This document shows, in pieces, positions 9,874 through 18,467 of a stretch of 64,000 nucleotides of DNA (positions are counted from its first letter, which is position 1; each line of letters opens with the position of its first letter). The DNA is from Paenibacillus curdlanolyticus YK9 (GTDB lineage Bacteria > Bacillota > Bacilli > Paenibacillales > Paenibacillaceae), in the NCBI RefSeq assembly GCF_000179615.1, contig NZ_AEDD01000009.1:186001-250000 (forward strand). The letters are read 5' to 3'. The notes under the pieces are model-generated. The model saw only the letters and a program-made list of their open reading frames with translations, searched no databases and was not told where the DNA came from. The position numbers and the translations under genes are program-made.

Positions 9874-11856
9874 CTACCAGCGAATTTCTGGCAGTGGCGT
9901 GAATACCATGTTAATCGGCAAGTTCCCGCCTGGCGCTATCGTAAACACGATTTCAACCGCTTCTTCGCTTTCTCCGGTGCGATACAATACGCCTGCTTCA
10001 TTCGCATCCTTCACCGTCGTACCGCTGGCTGGCAATGTCACGAGGTTGCCGTTAACGAGGAAAGCCCCCATGTAATAGCCGCCACGCGGATTGAGCGAAA
10101 TCAATGTACGCGGCGCGACATGCATGAGCTTCATTTTGTAAAGAACGCCGAAGTTGCCTCTGTTCACTTCCAAATTTCCAGTCAAGCCGTCATACCCGTC
10201 TTGGAACGTATCCGATTTACCGTCGCCGATGACGATACGCTGCGGCTGATGGCCAATCGTGCTGTTAATTTCAATCGTCCGGTTCGTGCCATTGAACGTA
10301 CCGCGAACATGCGTGTCGCGCGACAGATAAGACAAGCTTGGCAGCGTCGCGACCGGATCTTTGCCATCTTGCACAACGACGATTTGGAACTGCAAACGCT
10401 GATCCGTTACTAAATCGGCGAACGCCGAGAATACATCATCTTGCTTAATCGGCGCCTTGGAGATAATCGGCAGCACTTCTTTCGTCTCGCCTGGCTTGAC
10501 AGTCATCCAAGTCGTTGCAGGCTTCGCATTCAGTGCTGCGAGATAACGTGCTGCAGACATTTTGCCGGTAGCGGCAACCTGTGGATTCGGACCGCCGATG
10601 CCCGTTGCGCCAACACCTACATTTGCTGTTTTGTCGCCAAGATTCGTCGCAAGCAGGTACATTCTAACTGGAACGCCAATGTTATTTTGATTATGGAACA
10701 TGAAACGAATTTCGCCTAGCAACTGGTCATCGTACGCGATCCCTTCCGTCGTCCATGTCTCTGGGCTGTTGCTGCGCACCATTTGGGCTGGCTCCGAGAT
10801 CGGCGTCGTCGCAATTGCCGGGTAATCCTTCACAGCCGATCCATTAATCTTGTATCGCTCCCCAACTGCCGTAAACAGTCTCCCATATTCGTCTTCCGTA
10901 TACAGCACTTCATTGGATACAGATACGATTTTGGTCACGGTTGAGGTTAAGCCGTAGTTATCTTGCACTTCCAGCGTAACCGGATAATCGCCTGCCGCGA
11001 AGAAAGCCTTGTTGTTGCCCGTCCAGGTTGTCTTCGCAATCGCATTCTCATCATCCGTGCTGCGGTCGGTATAAATAACGTTCTCGCCTATGCGATATAC
11101 CTGTTTCTCAATCGTAAAATCGGCTACTGGCGGCTGATTCGGCGCCTTTACCTCGATCGTTACCGAGTACGGATCGCTCCATACGCCATTGCCGTCTTGA
11201 ATTTGGTGCGTGATCGTGTACGTGCCTGGCTCAGGGAAAATGTCCATGCGGCCGTCCCAAACCTCATTCTGAATGCCGGAACCGTCTGGAACGAACGATT
11301 TGTCCACATACGTCACAGTCGTTTGCTGCGCATAGATGACCGATGGCGCCAATACTTCAAATGCTGCAGTCGCCTTCGTCGGCGCTTTCGACCACGTCAA
11401 GTTCATGACCGTACCCGACAAAGTCAGCTTGCTCCCCGTCAGGTTGGCCCATGCTTTAACCGGAACCATAAACGATCCTGCTTGATTAATCGCCGGTCCG
11501 GACATCGTCACTTTCGTTCCGTTCTGCATAAGCGTTGTTGAATTCGCTTTTAACCGCAGCTCCGTGTTGTCCAACGTTGCGATGAAGTCTTTCTTCACCG
11601 CATCGTATGTAACCTTGTAGCCGTATTCGACAGCGATCGCTTTCAACGGGATGTATGAAACGCCTTTGATAAAGGTTAGCGGCTGGGCAGCGGTCGTGCT
11701 GACGCCATTATGTACGATAATCTTGCTATTCTTATTCATCGTAATCATATCGGTGACAGCGCCTTCGGCCTGTACTACTGGTGGAGTAATCACATAGGAA
11801 GTGGTAAATAAAGACAAGAGCAGGGACGTGAGCAACAACCATTTGAACGTTTTCAA
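9874..11856 (-). CDS. Secreted protein with copper-amine-oxidase-like N-terminal (stalk) and PKD domains
   Basis: A 660-residue exported protein. The signal peptide (about residues 1-31) ends near VVQAEG. A copper amine oxidase N-terminal-like stalk domain follows (about 40-150: IIVHNGVSTTAAQPLTFIKG, then VPVKAWANLTG). Next come Ig/PKD-like modules (about 170-320, with PPVADFTIEKQVYRIGENV and YTDRSTDDENAIAKTTW) and a large beta-rich C-terminal region with no catalytic motif that I can name. It is probably a cell-surface or spore-surface adhesive or scaffold protein. I chose the TTG at 11856 because AAAGGAG stands 8 bases upstream; the open frame extends 49 codons further without a site. The role is unknown. 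Confidence 0.75.
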   Translation of the reverse strand: MKTFKWLLLTSLLLSLFTTSYVITPPVVQAEGAVTDMITMNKNSKIIVHNGVSTTAAQPLTFIKGVSYIPLKAIAVEYGYKVTYDAVKKDFIATLDNTELRLKANSTTLMQNGTKVTMSGPAINQAGSFMVPVKAWANLTGSKLTLSGTVMNLTWSKAPTKATAAFEVLAPSVIYAQQTTVTYVDKSFVPDGSGIQNEVWDGRMDIFPEPGTYTITHQIQDGNGVWSDPYSVTIEVKAPNQPPVADFTIEKQVYRIGENVIYTDRSTDDENAIAKTTWTGNNKAFFAAGDYPVTLEVQDNYGLTSTVTKIVSVSNEVLYTEDEYGRLFTAVGERYKINGSAVKDYPAIATTPISEPAQMVRSNSPETWTTEGIAYDDQLLGEIRFMFHNQNNIGVPVRMYLLATNLGDKTANVGVGATGIGGPNPQVAATGKMSAARYLAALNAKPATTWMTVKPGETKEVLPIISKAPIKQDDVFSAFADLVTDQRLQFQIVVVQDGKDPVATLPSLSYLSRDTHVRGTFNGTNRTIEINSTIGHQPQRIVIGDGKSDTFQDGYDGLTGNLEVNRGNFGVLYKMKLMHVAPRTLISLNPRGGYYMGAFLVNGNLVTLPASGTTVKDANEAGVLYRTGESEEAVEIVFTIAPGGNLPINMVFTPLPEIRW

Positions 11857-12032
11857 TACAACGACTCCTTTATCTACTGCTGACTGCTTTATCGCCTCAG
11901 CTACCATCAGCGAAAAGCGTATATGTCCATTGGACGTAAGACAGCAGGCAAAGGTTGCGTTCAGACGGGAGTTTGTCACGTTTTGTACATATTTAACTTC
12001 CAATTTATACGAAATCAGGAATTCCCGGCTTG

Positions 12033-12254
12033 TTATCCATTCAACCGCATATTAATCATAAAGCAGCCGGCCATTACGAAAAACATCACAACGCTGGCGA
12101 CGCCGAGCGCCATTCTCCTGCGCGATAACGTACGAATCCGGTCAACCGGCGTATCCATCCTTCTAGCCTCCGAAACGGAGCGATGAGCGAATAAATAAGC
12201 AATAATGCATGCGACAAACACCATATTCGTTAAAAACCATAGTCCACTCCACAT
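12033..12254 (-). CDS. Small two-helix membrane protein
   Basis: A 73-residue protein with hydrophobic segments at about 3-22 and 49-68 around a basic middle (RRMDTPVDRIRTLSRRR). The ATG at 12254 follows AGGAGG; the open frame runs 27 codons further up without a better start. No family recognised. It lies between the secreted protein gene and another small membrane protein gene in the same orientation. Confidence 0.6.
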   Translation of the reverse strand: MWSGLWFLTNMVFVACIIAYLFAHRSVSEARRMDTPVDRIRTLSRRRMALGVASVVMFFVMAGCFMINMRLNG

Positions 12255-12300
12255 CGATGACAACCTCCTGAGATATGCAGCTAAATAGCCGCCTGATACA

Positions 12301-12347
12301 AAAGAACCGCTAGCACGAAGTGCCGATTCCGGCAATCCCGCTAGCGG
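12301..12347 (-). terminator. Possible terminator after the 66-residue membrane protein gene
   Basis: Arms CCGCTAGC / GCTAGCGG with an inner, partly paired loop, followed by TTCTTTT on the minus strand. The T-run is interrupted, so this is tentative. Confidence 0.4.
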
Positions 12348-12376
12348 AATAATGGTGATGGTCTGCTACCCTCGAG

Positions 12377-12577
12377 TCAAACAAACCATCGGTTCAAAAT
12401 GACGACAAACACAACCGAACTAACGATTGCGCCGCCGAATGAGTACCAGCCTGAACGGAACCGAAGCTGGAACATGCTTAGAACGCCTAAGCTAAGCAAG
12501 GAGAAAATAAGCAAAATGAATACGGCGCCAAGAACAAACAGTGCCGGAGACACGCTGCTGACGTCTACTAGCGTCAT
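12377..12577 (-). CDS. Small two-helix membrane protein
   Basis: A 66-residue protein with two strongly hydrophobic segments (about 11-34 and 46-63) and almost no soluble part. AGGGGG precedes the ATG by seven bases. Not recognised; it may form a pair with the 73-residue membrane protein next to it. Confidence 0.6.
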   Translation of the reverse strand: MTLVDVSSVSPALFVLGAVFILLIFSLLSLGVLSMFQLRFRSGWYSFGGAIVSSVVFVVILNRWFV

Positions 12578-12763
12578 GGTGGAACCCCCTGTATCCTATA
12601 CGATAATTGGTTTCGCAAGCTACATTGCCAATGAAAGTCTATTCGTTATGTAAACAGCGAACAAGAAGGGCTCGTCCCTTACAAAATCCGCCTCGCTACA
12701 TTATATAGGAACGGCGGGAGCGTTTCCAGTATGCTTCTGCGTCAAAATCATGACAAATAATCA

Positions 12764-13213
12764 TTAATATCGGATCGTTGTCTCGTAATATTGCCGATTC
12801 ACAGGCCTTTTGCGCAGCTTCACCTGCAGGATGCCGTCGCGGCATAACGCTTTGCATACGCGCGGAAGCACGAGCTTTGGCAGTTTGACCGTATCTTTCC
12901 CATCCCCGGGCAACCCTTCAATGCGGATACGATCCTCCCTAACGAGCAATCGGAGCGAGGAAGGATGCGCACCGCGCGGGAGAGGCCATTTGACAACGAT
13001 AAAATGATGCGTTTCAAATGTTTCCGCACGGCTATGCCCTTGCTGCGCCGCTTGATCCGTTTGCACGCTTTGCGCCATTTGCTCCGGCATTGCCTTGGTC
13101 ATCATTGTTTTGACGTAACGTTCAATCCACCCCGTGTTTTTCAATGCCTCAAAACCGCGAGGAAGCTGCTGCTCTTGCATCCATCGCTCCAATTCGTCCC
13201 ACCTCGACATCAT
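12764..13213 (-). CDS. Hsp20/alpha-crystallin-like protein, probably spore-related (GerT/CotM type)
   Basis: A 149-residue protein. The C-terminal two thirds (about 65-149) fit a degenerate alpha-crystallin fold (ETHHFIVVKWPLPRGAHP, then ILQVKLRKR near the end). The N-terminal third is helical (RWDELERWMQEQQLP). Small Hsp20-like proteins of this kind, such as CotM, CotP and GerT, are spore coat or germination proteins in Bacillus. It lies divergent from the gerP cluster, which supports a spore role (inference). The start is one of two adjacent ATGs after GGAGAGG; the longer open frame reaches into the gerP promoter. Confidence 0.62.
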   Translation of the reverse strand: MMSRWDELERWMQEQQLPRGFEALKNTGWIERYVKTMMTKAMPEQMAQSVQTDQAAQQGHSRAETFETHHFIVVKWPLPRGAHPSSLRLLVREDRIRIEGLPGDGKDTVKLPKLVLPRVCKALCRDGILQVKLRKRPVNRQYYETTIRY

Positions 13214-13324
13214 GCACCTCTCCTTCCTCGCCAAACACTGGCTTTCGCCGCTCTGTTCTTTATCGTATGCCAATGCGCCCGCATTCGGTACATCGGTGAC
13301 TATATTCGTATGGGCAGGAGCGGA

Positions 13325-13351
13325 ACCAACATCCAATTCATGCATACGATA
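13325..13351 (+). promoter_or_regulatory. Sigma-K-like promoter of the gerP cluster
   Basis: CATACGATA (13343-13351) fits the mother-cell sigma-K -10 pattern CATAnnnTA, with an AC-containing -35 16 bp upstream (13325-13326). gerP operons are expressed in the mother cell late in sporulation, so the position 42 bp before the first gene makes sense. Confidence 0.5.
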
Positions 13352-13392
13352 ACGGTATATCGAACGACATGTGAAGGAGGTTGGAGGAACGT

Positions 13393-13632
13393 ATGCCATC
13401 CGTCGTAGGCTTTGTCAACATTACAAGCGTCGGTTCCAGCTCGATCGTCCAATTCGGAGATGCGGTGCAATTGTCGCCTTCCAGCGCTTCCAAAACGTAT
13501 GCGGGCGCGGGCTCTTTCCTTACAGGCGGCTTAGCGAATTCCAACAATGCGCTCAGCGCAACGAACACCATTGATCCGGACGTGCAAGACAATACAACGA
13601 ATGATCTTGGGAACGGCGTTAATGTCATATGA
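13393..13632 (+). CDS. gerPA: Spore germination protein GerPA/GerPF family
   Basis: A 79-residue member of the GerPA/GerPF family, coat-associated proteins that let germinants pass through the spore coat. It has the family start MPSVVGFVNI and the centre FGDAVQLSPSSASKTYAGAG. The typical ALSATNTIDPDVQDN end is at about 55-69. GerPA and GerPF are paralogs, and I name it by its first position in the operon. The ATG at 13393 follows GGAGG by six bases. Its stop overlaps the start of gerPB by 4 bp. Confidence 0.87.
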   Translation: MPSVVGFVNITSVGSSSIVQFGDAVQLSPSSASKTYAGAGSFLTGGLANSNNALSATNTIDPDVQDNTTNDLGNGVNVI

Positions 13633-13835
13633 GCAACTGGACGATTTATCAGCAGATTACGATCAATCAACTGCGCGTAGAGAGCGTTTCCAATAGCTCG
13701 GTGCTGCAAGTCGGAAGCGCGGGTTCCATCCGATCCTTGTCACAGCTTTATAACTCTGGCGGATTTACCGGGCCAGCGCCTCAGCTAGGCGAAGAAAACC
13801 CATTGTCGTTCGTCCCGCTCCCGAATCCGAATTAA
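13629..13835 (+). CDS. gerPB: Spore germination protein GerPB
   Basis: A 68-residue GerPB-family protein. The core reads INQLRVESVSNSSVLQVG, then GSIRSLSQLYNSGGFTGPAP, which is the hallmark of GerPB. The ATGA overlap with the preceding gene indicates coupled translation. Gene order and direction match the Bacillus gerP operon. Confidence 0.92.
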   Translation: MSNWTIYQQITINQLRVESVSNSSVLQVGSAGSIRSLSQLYNSGGFTGPAPQLGEENPLSFVPLPNPN

Positions 13836-13864
13836 ATTCGATCCTTATTGCGAGGTGCACATGA

Positions 13865-14665
13865 ATGACCATTTCCGATAGCGGCTTACCGCCACGACAG
13901 CCTCAGCCCCCGATATCACCCGAACATCAGCAGTCGTCGACAGGCTGGCCAGGTTGGGCTTCATGGGTACAGCAAGTGCAGCTTATGATGAAACAGCAGC
14001 AGGATCAGATCATGCAGCTTAACGCGCGGATGGAAGCAATGTACGCTCAGCTCAAGGCTGTAGAAGGAAAGCCGACCTACAATATTGAGAAGCTGGAGTA
14101 CCATTTTGACCAATTAAAAGTTGAGAAACTGGATGGCACGCTCAATATCGGCATTCAGCCTCCTTCTGATGGCGATGAAGCCGATATTGACCAGTTGATC
14201 GTCCAGCAAGCCAAAAAAGGAATGAGCGCAGGACAATCCGGGACCGGGGCCGGAGCTGGAGCCGGAGCAGCGCCAGCTCAAAAACCGCCTAACGTATTTC
14301 CGACGGCCTCCCCGGCTGCCACGCAGCCGCCCCCGCCCTTCTCGGCCATTCAATCGCGGGTGGATGCTTATCTGGATCAGACCGCTCCTATTCGCTTGGG
14401 CGCCTTTGAGATGGAACAAAACTTGCCGTTAGATCCTTTTCACCGTCGCATCGTCATCGAAGATCTTCGCAAGCAAATGCCGCAGCGCATTCAATATTAT
14501 ATGCAGCAGGTCAGCAAGGATCAAGGCGATGACGAGCAAGACGACAGCGCTATCGAAGAGCAAGTAACGACGAAAACAATTCGCGATATCGAAATGGCGT
14601 TCCGCCAGTACTTGAACAAGCTAGCTAACGGCGGAACGAACGCAGGAGGCGTCAATACGGTATGA
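13865..14665 (+). CDS. gerPC: Spore germination protein GerPC
   Basis: A 266-residue protein that is GerPC by its position and architecture. A Pro-rich start is followed by a coiled-coil-like stretch (about 32-65: WVQQVQLMMKQQQDQIMQLN), then the family core TYNIEKLEYHFDQLKVEKLDGTLNIG (about 69-94, described). A Gly/Ala/Pro-rich linker (about 120-160) and a helical C-terminal domain of about 100 residues complete it. It is longer than the roughly 205 residues usual in Bacillus, mostly because of the linker. Its last bases overlap gerPD. Confidence 0.86.
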   Translation: MTISDSGLPPRQPQPPISPEHQQSSTGWPGWASWVQQVQLMMKQQQDQIMQLNARMEAMYAQLKAVEGKPTYNIEKLEYHFDQLKVEKLDGTLNIGIQPPSDGDEADIDQLIVQQAKKGMSAGQSGTGAGAGAGAAPAQKPPNVFPTASPAATQPPPPFSAIQSRVDAYLDQTAPIRLGAFEMEQNLPLDPFHRRIVIEDLRKQMPQRIQYYMQQVSKDQGDDEQDDSAIEEQVTTKTIRDIEMAFRQYLNKLANGGTNAGGVNTV

Positions 14666-14910
14666 GAATGTATGTCATTAATCATGAAATTTGCGTAGGC
14701 TCGATCGAGGTGCTCGGCGTTTCGAGCTCATCCATGCTGCAGGTTGGCGACACTGGCACCGTATCACTCTACTCGATGTTCGATACGCCGCCTGAATCCG
14801 TAGTGGTCGGGCCAATTGCCCCGCTTCAATTGCCGGAAGGCGCTGACAATGCGATCGGCGAGCCGCAGTTTGGCGCCGTAGAATCCAATCCTGTAACGGT
14901 AGCATTGTGA
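14662..14910 (+). CDS. gerPD: Spore germination protein GerPD
   Basis: An 82-residue GerPD-family protein. The pattern VGSIEVLGVSSSSMLQVGD is followed by the invariant-looking MFDTPPESVVVGPIAPL. It overlaps gerPC by 4 bp (ATGA) and is followed by gerPE after 18 bp. It is longer than the Bacillus protein (about 58 residues) by a C-terminal tail. Confidence 0.9.
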   Translation: MRMYVINHEICVGSIEVLGVSSSSMLQVGDTGTVSLYSMFDTPPESVVVGPIAPLQLPEGADNAIGEPQFGAVESNPVTVAL

Positions 14911-14928
14911 TGCAGGAGACCGCTTAAC

Positions 14929-15393
14929 ATGCCCGTCATTTTCCTGAACATCGAGCTTCCCGAACCGACCTTTCCTGCGCCCGAATGCTGCCCAGACCGC
15001 ACTTACGAAGTCGGTGGCATTGATATTAATACAATCTCGCAGGCCGGCGTCCTGCAAATCGGCGATCGGGTGGAATCGACTGCGATGCTCCGCGGTCTTG
15101 CTGTACAGCGGCAAGAGGATCATCCGTATGCTGGCGATGTTTTTTTCGAGTCGTATACGATCTTTGATCGTTCTATCCCCGTCATTGTCGATGCCAATGA
15201 TGATGACAGCATCGTCGAGATGGAACGCTTCAACGCTTGTCCTCTCCTATCCGTGGGGTGCATTACGATTACAAGCGCTGGCGCTGCCTCTCAGATCGTC
15301 GTTGGATGCCAAAAATCACACCGCGCCGAATCCCGGATTAAACATATTCGCCAATTTGCAGGCCGCCGCCCTCTACCGCCGGCGTGTCCATAA
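14929..15393 (+). CDS. gerPE: Spore germination protein GerPE
   Basis: A 154-residue protein with the two half-repeats of GerPE: VGGIDINTISQAGVLQIGDR near 28-47, followed by LAVQR, and a second copy near 106-126 (VGCITITSAGAASQIVVGC). A SRIKHIRQF segment follows near the end. It is the last recognisable gene of the cluster. A separate GerPF-like gene does not follow, unlike in Bacillus. Confidence 0.82.
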   Translation: MPVIFLNIELPEPTFPAPECCPDRTYEVGGIDINTISQAGVLQIGDRVESTAMLRGLAVQRQEDHPYAGDVFFESYTIFDRSIPVIVDANDDDSIVEMERFNACPLLSVGCITITSAGAASQIVVGCQKSHRAESRIKHIRQFAGRRPLPPACP

Positions 15394-15606
15394 TGCCTTT
15401 CGCCGGACGCCGTCGGCAGCGATCCGGCATTTGCCATGTCAGGACAAACCGACACGCCAGCTTCGCGGCTGTCCATCTAGGCGAATGCTCAATTCCGATA
15501 AAACCGGTATAAACGTCCATAACATCCGCCCTGCTTCTACATATATTAACAATGTGATGTGAGACATCAAATCACCACACAGTACCATTTTAGGAGGTCA
15601 TGAACT

Positions 15607-15738
15607 ATGGGATACCCTGTTGCAGGAGCAGGACACGGATACGGCGGTCTTGGCGGAGTTGGCACAATTTGCACTAGCATCGGCGTTATTCTCGTTCTCT
15701 ATATTCTTCTCGTCATCGTTCTCCGTGCTTGGTGCTAA
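15607..15738 (+). CDS. YjcZ-family sporulation peptide
   Basis: A 43-residue open frame. The Gly/Tyr-rich start (MGYPVAGAGHGYGGLGG) is followed by one hydrophobic helix that ends in LRAWC. This is the layout of the YjcZ/YosA-type tiny sporulation membrane proteins of Bacillales. AGGAGG precedes the ATG. It follows the gerP cluster by 213 bp and has its own terminator. Confidence 0.85.
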   Translation: MGYPVAGAGHGYGGLGGVGTICTSIGVILVLYILLVIVLRAWC

Positions 15739-15761
15739 GCCGTTGAGCAACGAGTAAGCGA

Positions 15762-15804
15762 AAAAGGGCTTCCGCTAGCGCTACGGCGCGGCGGAAGCCC
15801 TTTT
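15762..15804. terminator. Bidirectional terminator after the YjcZ-like gene
   Basis: Arms AAAAGGGCTTCCGC / GCGGAAGCCCTTTT between convergent genes, flanked by A and T runs. Confidence 0.88.
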
Positions 15805-15832
15805 CCATTCTAGGCAAGTCACTGAAATGCCG

Positions 15833-16333
15833 TTACACTTTACGCCCCATCAAGACAACATCCCGTTCGATGCCATCAAGCTCGCATGCCCCGGGGAGCA
15901 GCCCCCATTGTTGGAAACCAAACTTGGCAAGCAAACGAAGGCTCGGCTCATTATGCCCGAAGACGAGCCCGATAAGCGTCTTAATGCCCAGCTTATCGCA
16001 ACCACGGAGCGCATGCTCCAATAATGCCCCGCCAATCCCGCTGCCGCGGTAATCGGATCCAATATAGATGCTAAGCTCTGCCGTTGCACGGTACGCCTCA
16101 CGCGCATAATACGGCTGAAAGCTGACCCAGCCTACGATTTGCCCGCCCTGTCGGGCTACCCAGATCGGGCGTGTCGCCCAGTCCCGTTCATGGAACCACT
16201 TCATCCGACTCTCAACCGTTACCGGCTCCAAATCGGCGGTCACCATCCTGCTGGCAACGGTCGAATTATATATGTCTACGATTGTTGGCAAATCCTGCTC
16301 TGTCGCATTCATGACCTCGAGCGCTATTCCCAT
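15833..16333 (-). CDS. GNAT N-acetyltransferase, phosphinothricin acetyltransferase-like
   Basis: A 166-residue GNAT enzyme. Strand beta4 and the acetyl-CoA loop read [21 protein letters not shown] (about 95-115; the R/Q-x-x-G-x-G/A motif is YRGSGIG). The start [20 protein letters not shown] and a [17 protein letters not shown] end resemble the phosphinothricin/methionine sulfone acetyltransferase group (YwnH-like). The substrate is not known. The ATG at 16333 follows GGAGG by eight bases; the longer frame overlaps the upstream GH15 gene. Confidence 0.82.
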   Translation of the reverse strand: MGIALEVMNATEQDLPTIVDIYNSTVASRMVTADLEPVTVESRMKWFHERDWATRPIWVARQGGQIVGWVSFQPYYAREAYRATAELSIYIGSDYRGSGIGGALLEHALRGCDKLGIKTLIGLVFGHNEPSLRLLAKFGFQQWGLLPGACELDGIERDVVLMGRKV

Positions 16334-16505
16334 ATGTGCTGCCTCCATTCCCGTGCAAGCAAGCTTGCCTCGTGTTGTCCTCCCCATTATCGCATAACCT
16401 TCCGGTATCGCTCCACCGTTATGCAGTAACGCATCATTTCCAGTTTGATACAAAACAAACAGCCGTCCCTGCCGCTGAATAACCAGCAACAGAAACAGCT
16501 GTCGT

Positions 16506-18467
16506 CTAGCCTTGCAAAGCCCGATACTTTCTCGCATACTTCGTTACGCTCTGAACGAAGGTCGCATGCGACCAAGTAAGCGGCGCAACCGATAGCGGGG
16601 CCCCATCATAAGGGTTAAGCTGCTCTGGCAACACGCCGCTCTGCAGCGCATGATCAACAACCCATTGCAGCGTCTGACGCGGCCCTTCCAGCTCACTTAG
16701 ACTGCTGGCCGCTTCAATCTCATAGTTCGCCACCCACAGCGTACATATAATCCAAGGATTGCCCGGCACTTTCTCGATATCGCCCGATTGCTGGAAATAA
16801 TAATCGTTCGTATACCGGGCTATTCCGCCTACATTCGTCCGGATGCGAAGCCCTTCCTTAATAGCCCGCATCGTTCGCACGACACGCTCATCTTCAACCG
16901 GAAGCACGCCAAATTCCCAAATGGCGAACAAGCTGCTTTCGAGCGTCATATCCTTCACCCAGCGATTATCCTTCTGGACGAGGCCTCGCGCGAAGCGTCC
17001 GGATTCTTCATCCCAGAGATGGGTCAGAATTCCTCGCTTAATCGACTGCGCCGTATCTCGATAATGATCGCTGCGTTCATAATCCCCGAACAGCTCGGTG
17101 AAATACGCTGCCGCCATCAACCCGCCGTACACGGAGGAGGCTGTATATGTCCAAATCCCGTAACGCTCCTCCCATAAATCATAGCTAGGCTTAGGCAGCG
17201 ACAAGCTGTGCTCCACATATTCCGTTAGAAAATGCGCCGCTTTGCGGATCAGGTTCGAATAGAGCGATTGCGGCAGCTCGATCACCTGATGCCGCGTGTA
17301 GTCCTTCCACAAGGCAAACAGGACGAGCGCAGTCTCGTCCTCTTGAATCGGCAGCCTCCTGCTTCCTTGGACGATATAGGGATGCCAGCTGGAGCCGACC
17401 GTTCCGTCGGGATTGTATTTGTGATACAAATATCCTTCTGGCGCCAGCGCCTGCGCGCAAAAATTGAAAAACGGCGCGATCACGCTCTGGAAGCCAGCAG
17501 ACGACATCGCCTCTGCGATAAGCGCGCCGTCCCGTGGCCACATGTAGCTGTAATGATCCCGATTATATTGCAAAATGTCGGTATCGTTCGCTGCGATAAT
17601 AGCTCCGTTCTCATCCGTTTGCGTACGCACCATAAGCAGGCTCTGCTTGAAGCTGCGTACGACGTCTGCAGGCAGATCGCCCATATCCTTGTCCGCACGA
17701 TGAAGCCAGTGCTTCCAATAGATCACGATGCGGCTAAGCAGCTTCTCCGGATGATTCTCTTGCACGTACTGGTTTAGCCCCTTCACTTCCTCCAGGCTCT
17801 TGCCGATCGACATCCAGTAATAAACGGTCTTCTCTCCGCCAGGCGGCACTGTCGTTCGAAAGCTAAGCGTACTATCCACCGAGCCCTGCGCAATTGCATT
17901 GCCCATCAGCACGCCATCCTCTGCATCGCGCCATGTTCCTTCAGCGGAATGAAACCGCTTGATGCCCGTCGAATACTGCATGATGCCGCCTTCGTCAGAG
18001 AAGCCGTTAAACATAAAGTAAGAGGAGCGTTTATAGTGCAGCAGCGTATGATTTTCCGGGTAGTAGGCAGCCGTATCCCCTACCTCGGAGCCGTCTATCA
18101 TAAGGTCCTGATGGAAAAAAAGCCGGAATTCGCGCGACTCGTCCGTTAGATTACGGACGACCACACGCTTCATATAAATGCATTCACGCTGGTGGATGCC
18201 ATCGTTAATATGCAGCTGAACGCCGAGCGCCTCATGTTTAGCTATGACGTTCGTGACGAGCGAGCCTTCAATATAATCAAGCTCGAATTTCCAGCCGGGA
18301 TCATCCAGCCAAGTAAACCGGCCGGAAGCCCAGATGCCGAAGCGGCAAGTCTGGCCGCCGACGTGGTTCAGCTGTCCAACATACGGATAATAAATATCCC
18401 GAATAAAACAATGGTTATCGATATTGAGCAGCATCTTGCCGTTTCCGATTACGAGGTGACGGGCCAT
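16506..18467 (-). CDS. GH15 glucoamylase-like glycoside hydrolase
   Basis: A 653-residue protein of glycoside hydrolase family 15 (glucoamylase / glucodextranase / trehalase-like). An N-terminal beta-sandwich (about 1-250) precedes an (alpha/alpha)6 barrel with SYMWPRDGA (308-315) and [13 protein letters not shown] (375-387). The likely general acid is in [11 protein letters not shown] (Glu433/434) and the general base is Glu615 in PEQLNPYDG. There is no signal peptide, so it acts inside the cell. It overlaps the end of glgA by 19 bp and closes the glg operon. By context it probably trims glycogen-derived maltooligosaccharides to glucose, in the slot where Bacillus has glgP (inference). Confidence 0.88.
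   Translation of the reverse strand: MARHLVIGNGKMLLNIDNHCFIRDIYYPYVGQLNHVGGQTCRFGIWASGRFTWLDDPGWKFELDYIEGSLVTNVIAKHEALGVQLHINDGIHQRECIYMKRVVVRNLTDESREFRLFFHQDLMIDGSEVGDTAAYYPENHTLLHYKRSSYFMFNGFSDEGGIMQYSTGIKRFHSAEGTWRDAEDGVLMGNAIAQGSVDSTLSFRTTVPPGGEKTVYYWMSIGKSLEEVKGLNQYVQENHPEKLLSRIVIYWKHWLHRADKDMGDLPADVVRSFKQSLLMVRTQTDENGAIIAANDTDILQYNRDHYSYMWPRDGALIAEAMSSAGFQSVIAPFFNFCAQALAPEGYLYHKYNPDGTVGSSWHPYIVQGSRRLPIQEDETALVLFALWKDYTRHQVIELPQSLYSNLIRKAAHFLTEYVEHSLSLPKPSYDLWEERYGIWTYTASSVYGGLMAAAYFTELFGDYERSDHYRDTAQSIKRGILTHLWDEESGRFARGLVQKDNRWVKDMTLESSLFAIWEFGVLPVEDERVVRTMRAIKEGLRIRTNVGGIARYTNDYYFQQSGDIEKVPGNPWIICTLWVANYEIEAASSLSELEGPRQTLQWVVDHALQSGVLPEQLNPYDGAPLSVAPLTWSHATFVQSVTKYARKYRALQG

Noticed and set aside
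9706-10413. Long plus-strand frame of 235 codons opposite the secreted PKD protein gene
   Set aside because: It is antisense to a gene with signal peptide, PKD domain and a good start; its translation has no domain features and no ribosome binding site.
15338-15520. Minus-strand 60-codon frame behind gerPE (MDVYTGFIGIEHSPRW...)
   Set aside because: It runs antisense into the 3' end of gerPE, has only a weak ribosome binding site and no recognisable family. It could be real, but I cannot support it.
16334-16537. N-terminal extension of the GNAT gene into the GH15 gene
   Set aside because: The longer frame overlaps GH15 coding sequence and has no ribosome binding site; the ATG at 16333 with GGAGG gives a family-like N-terminus.
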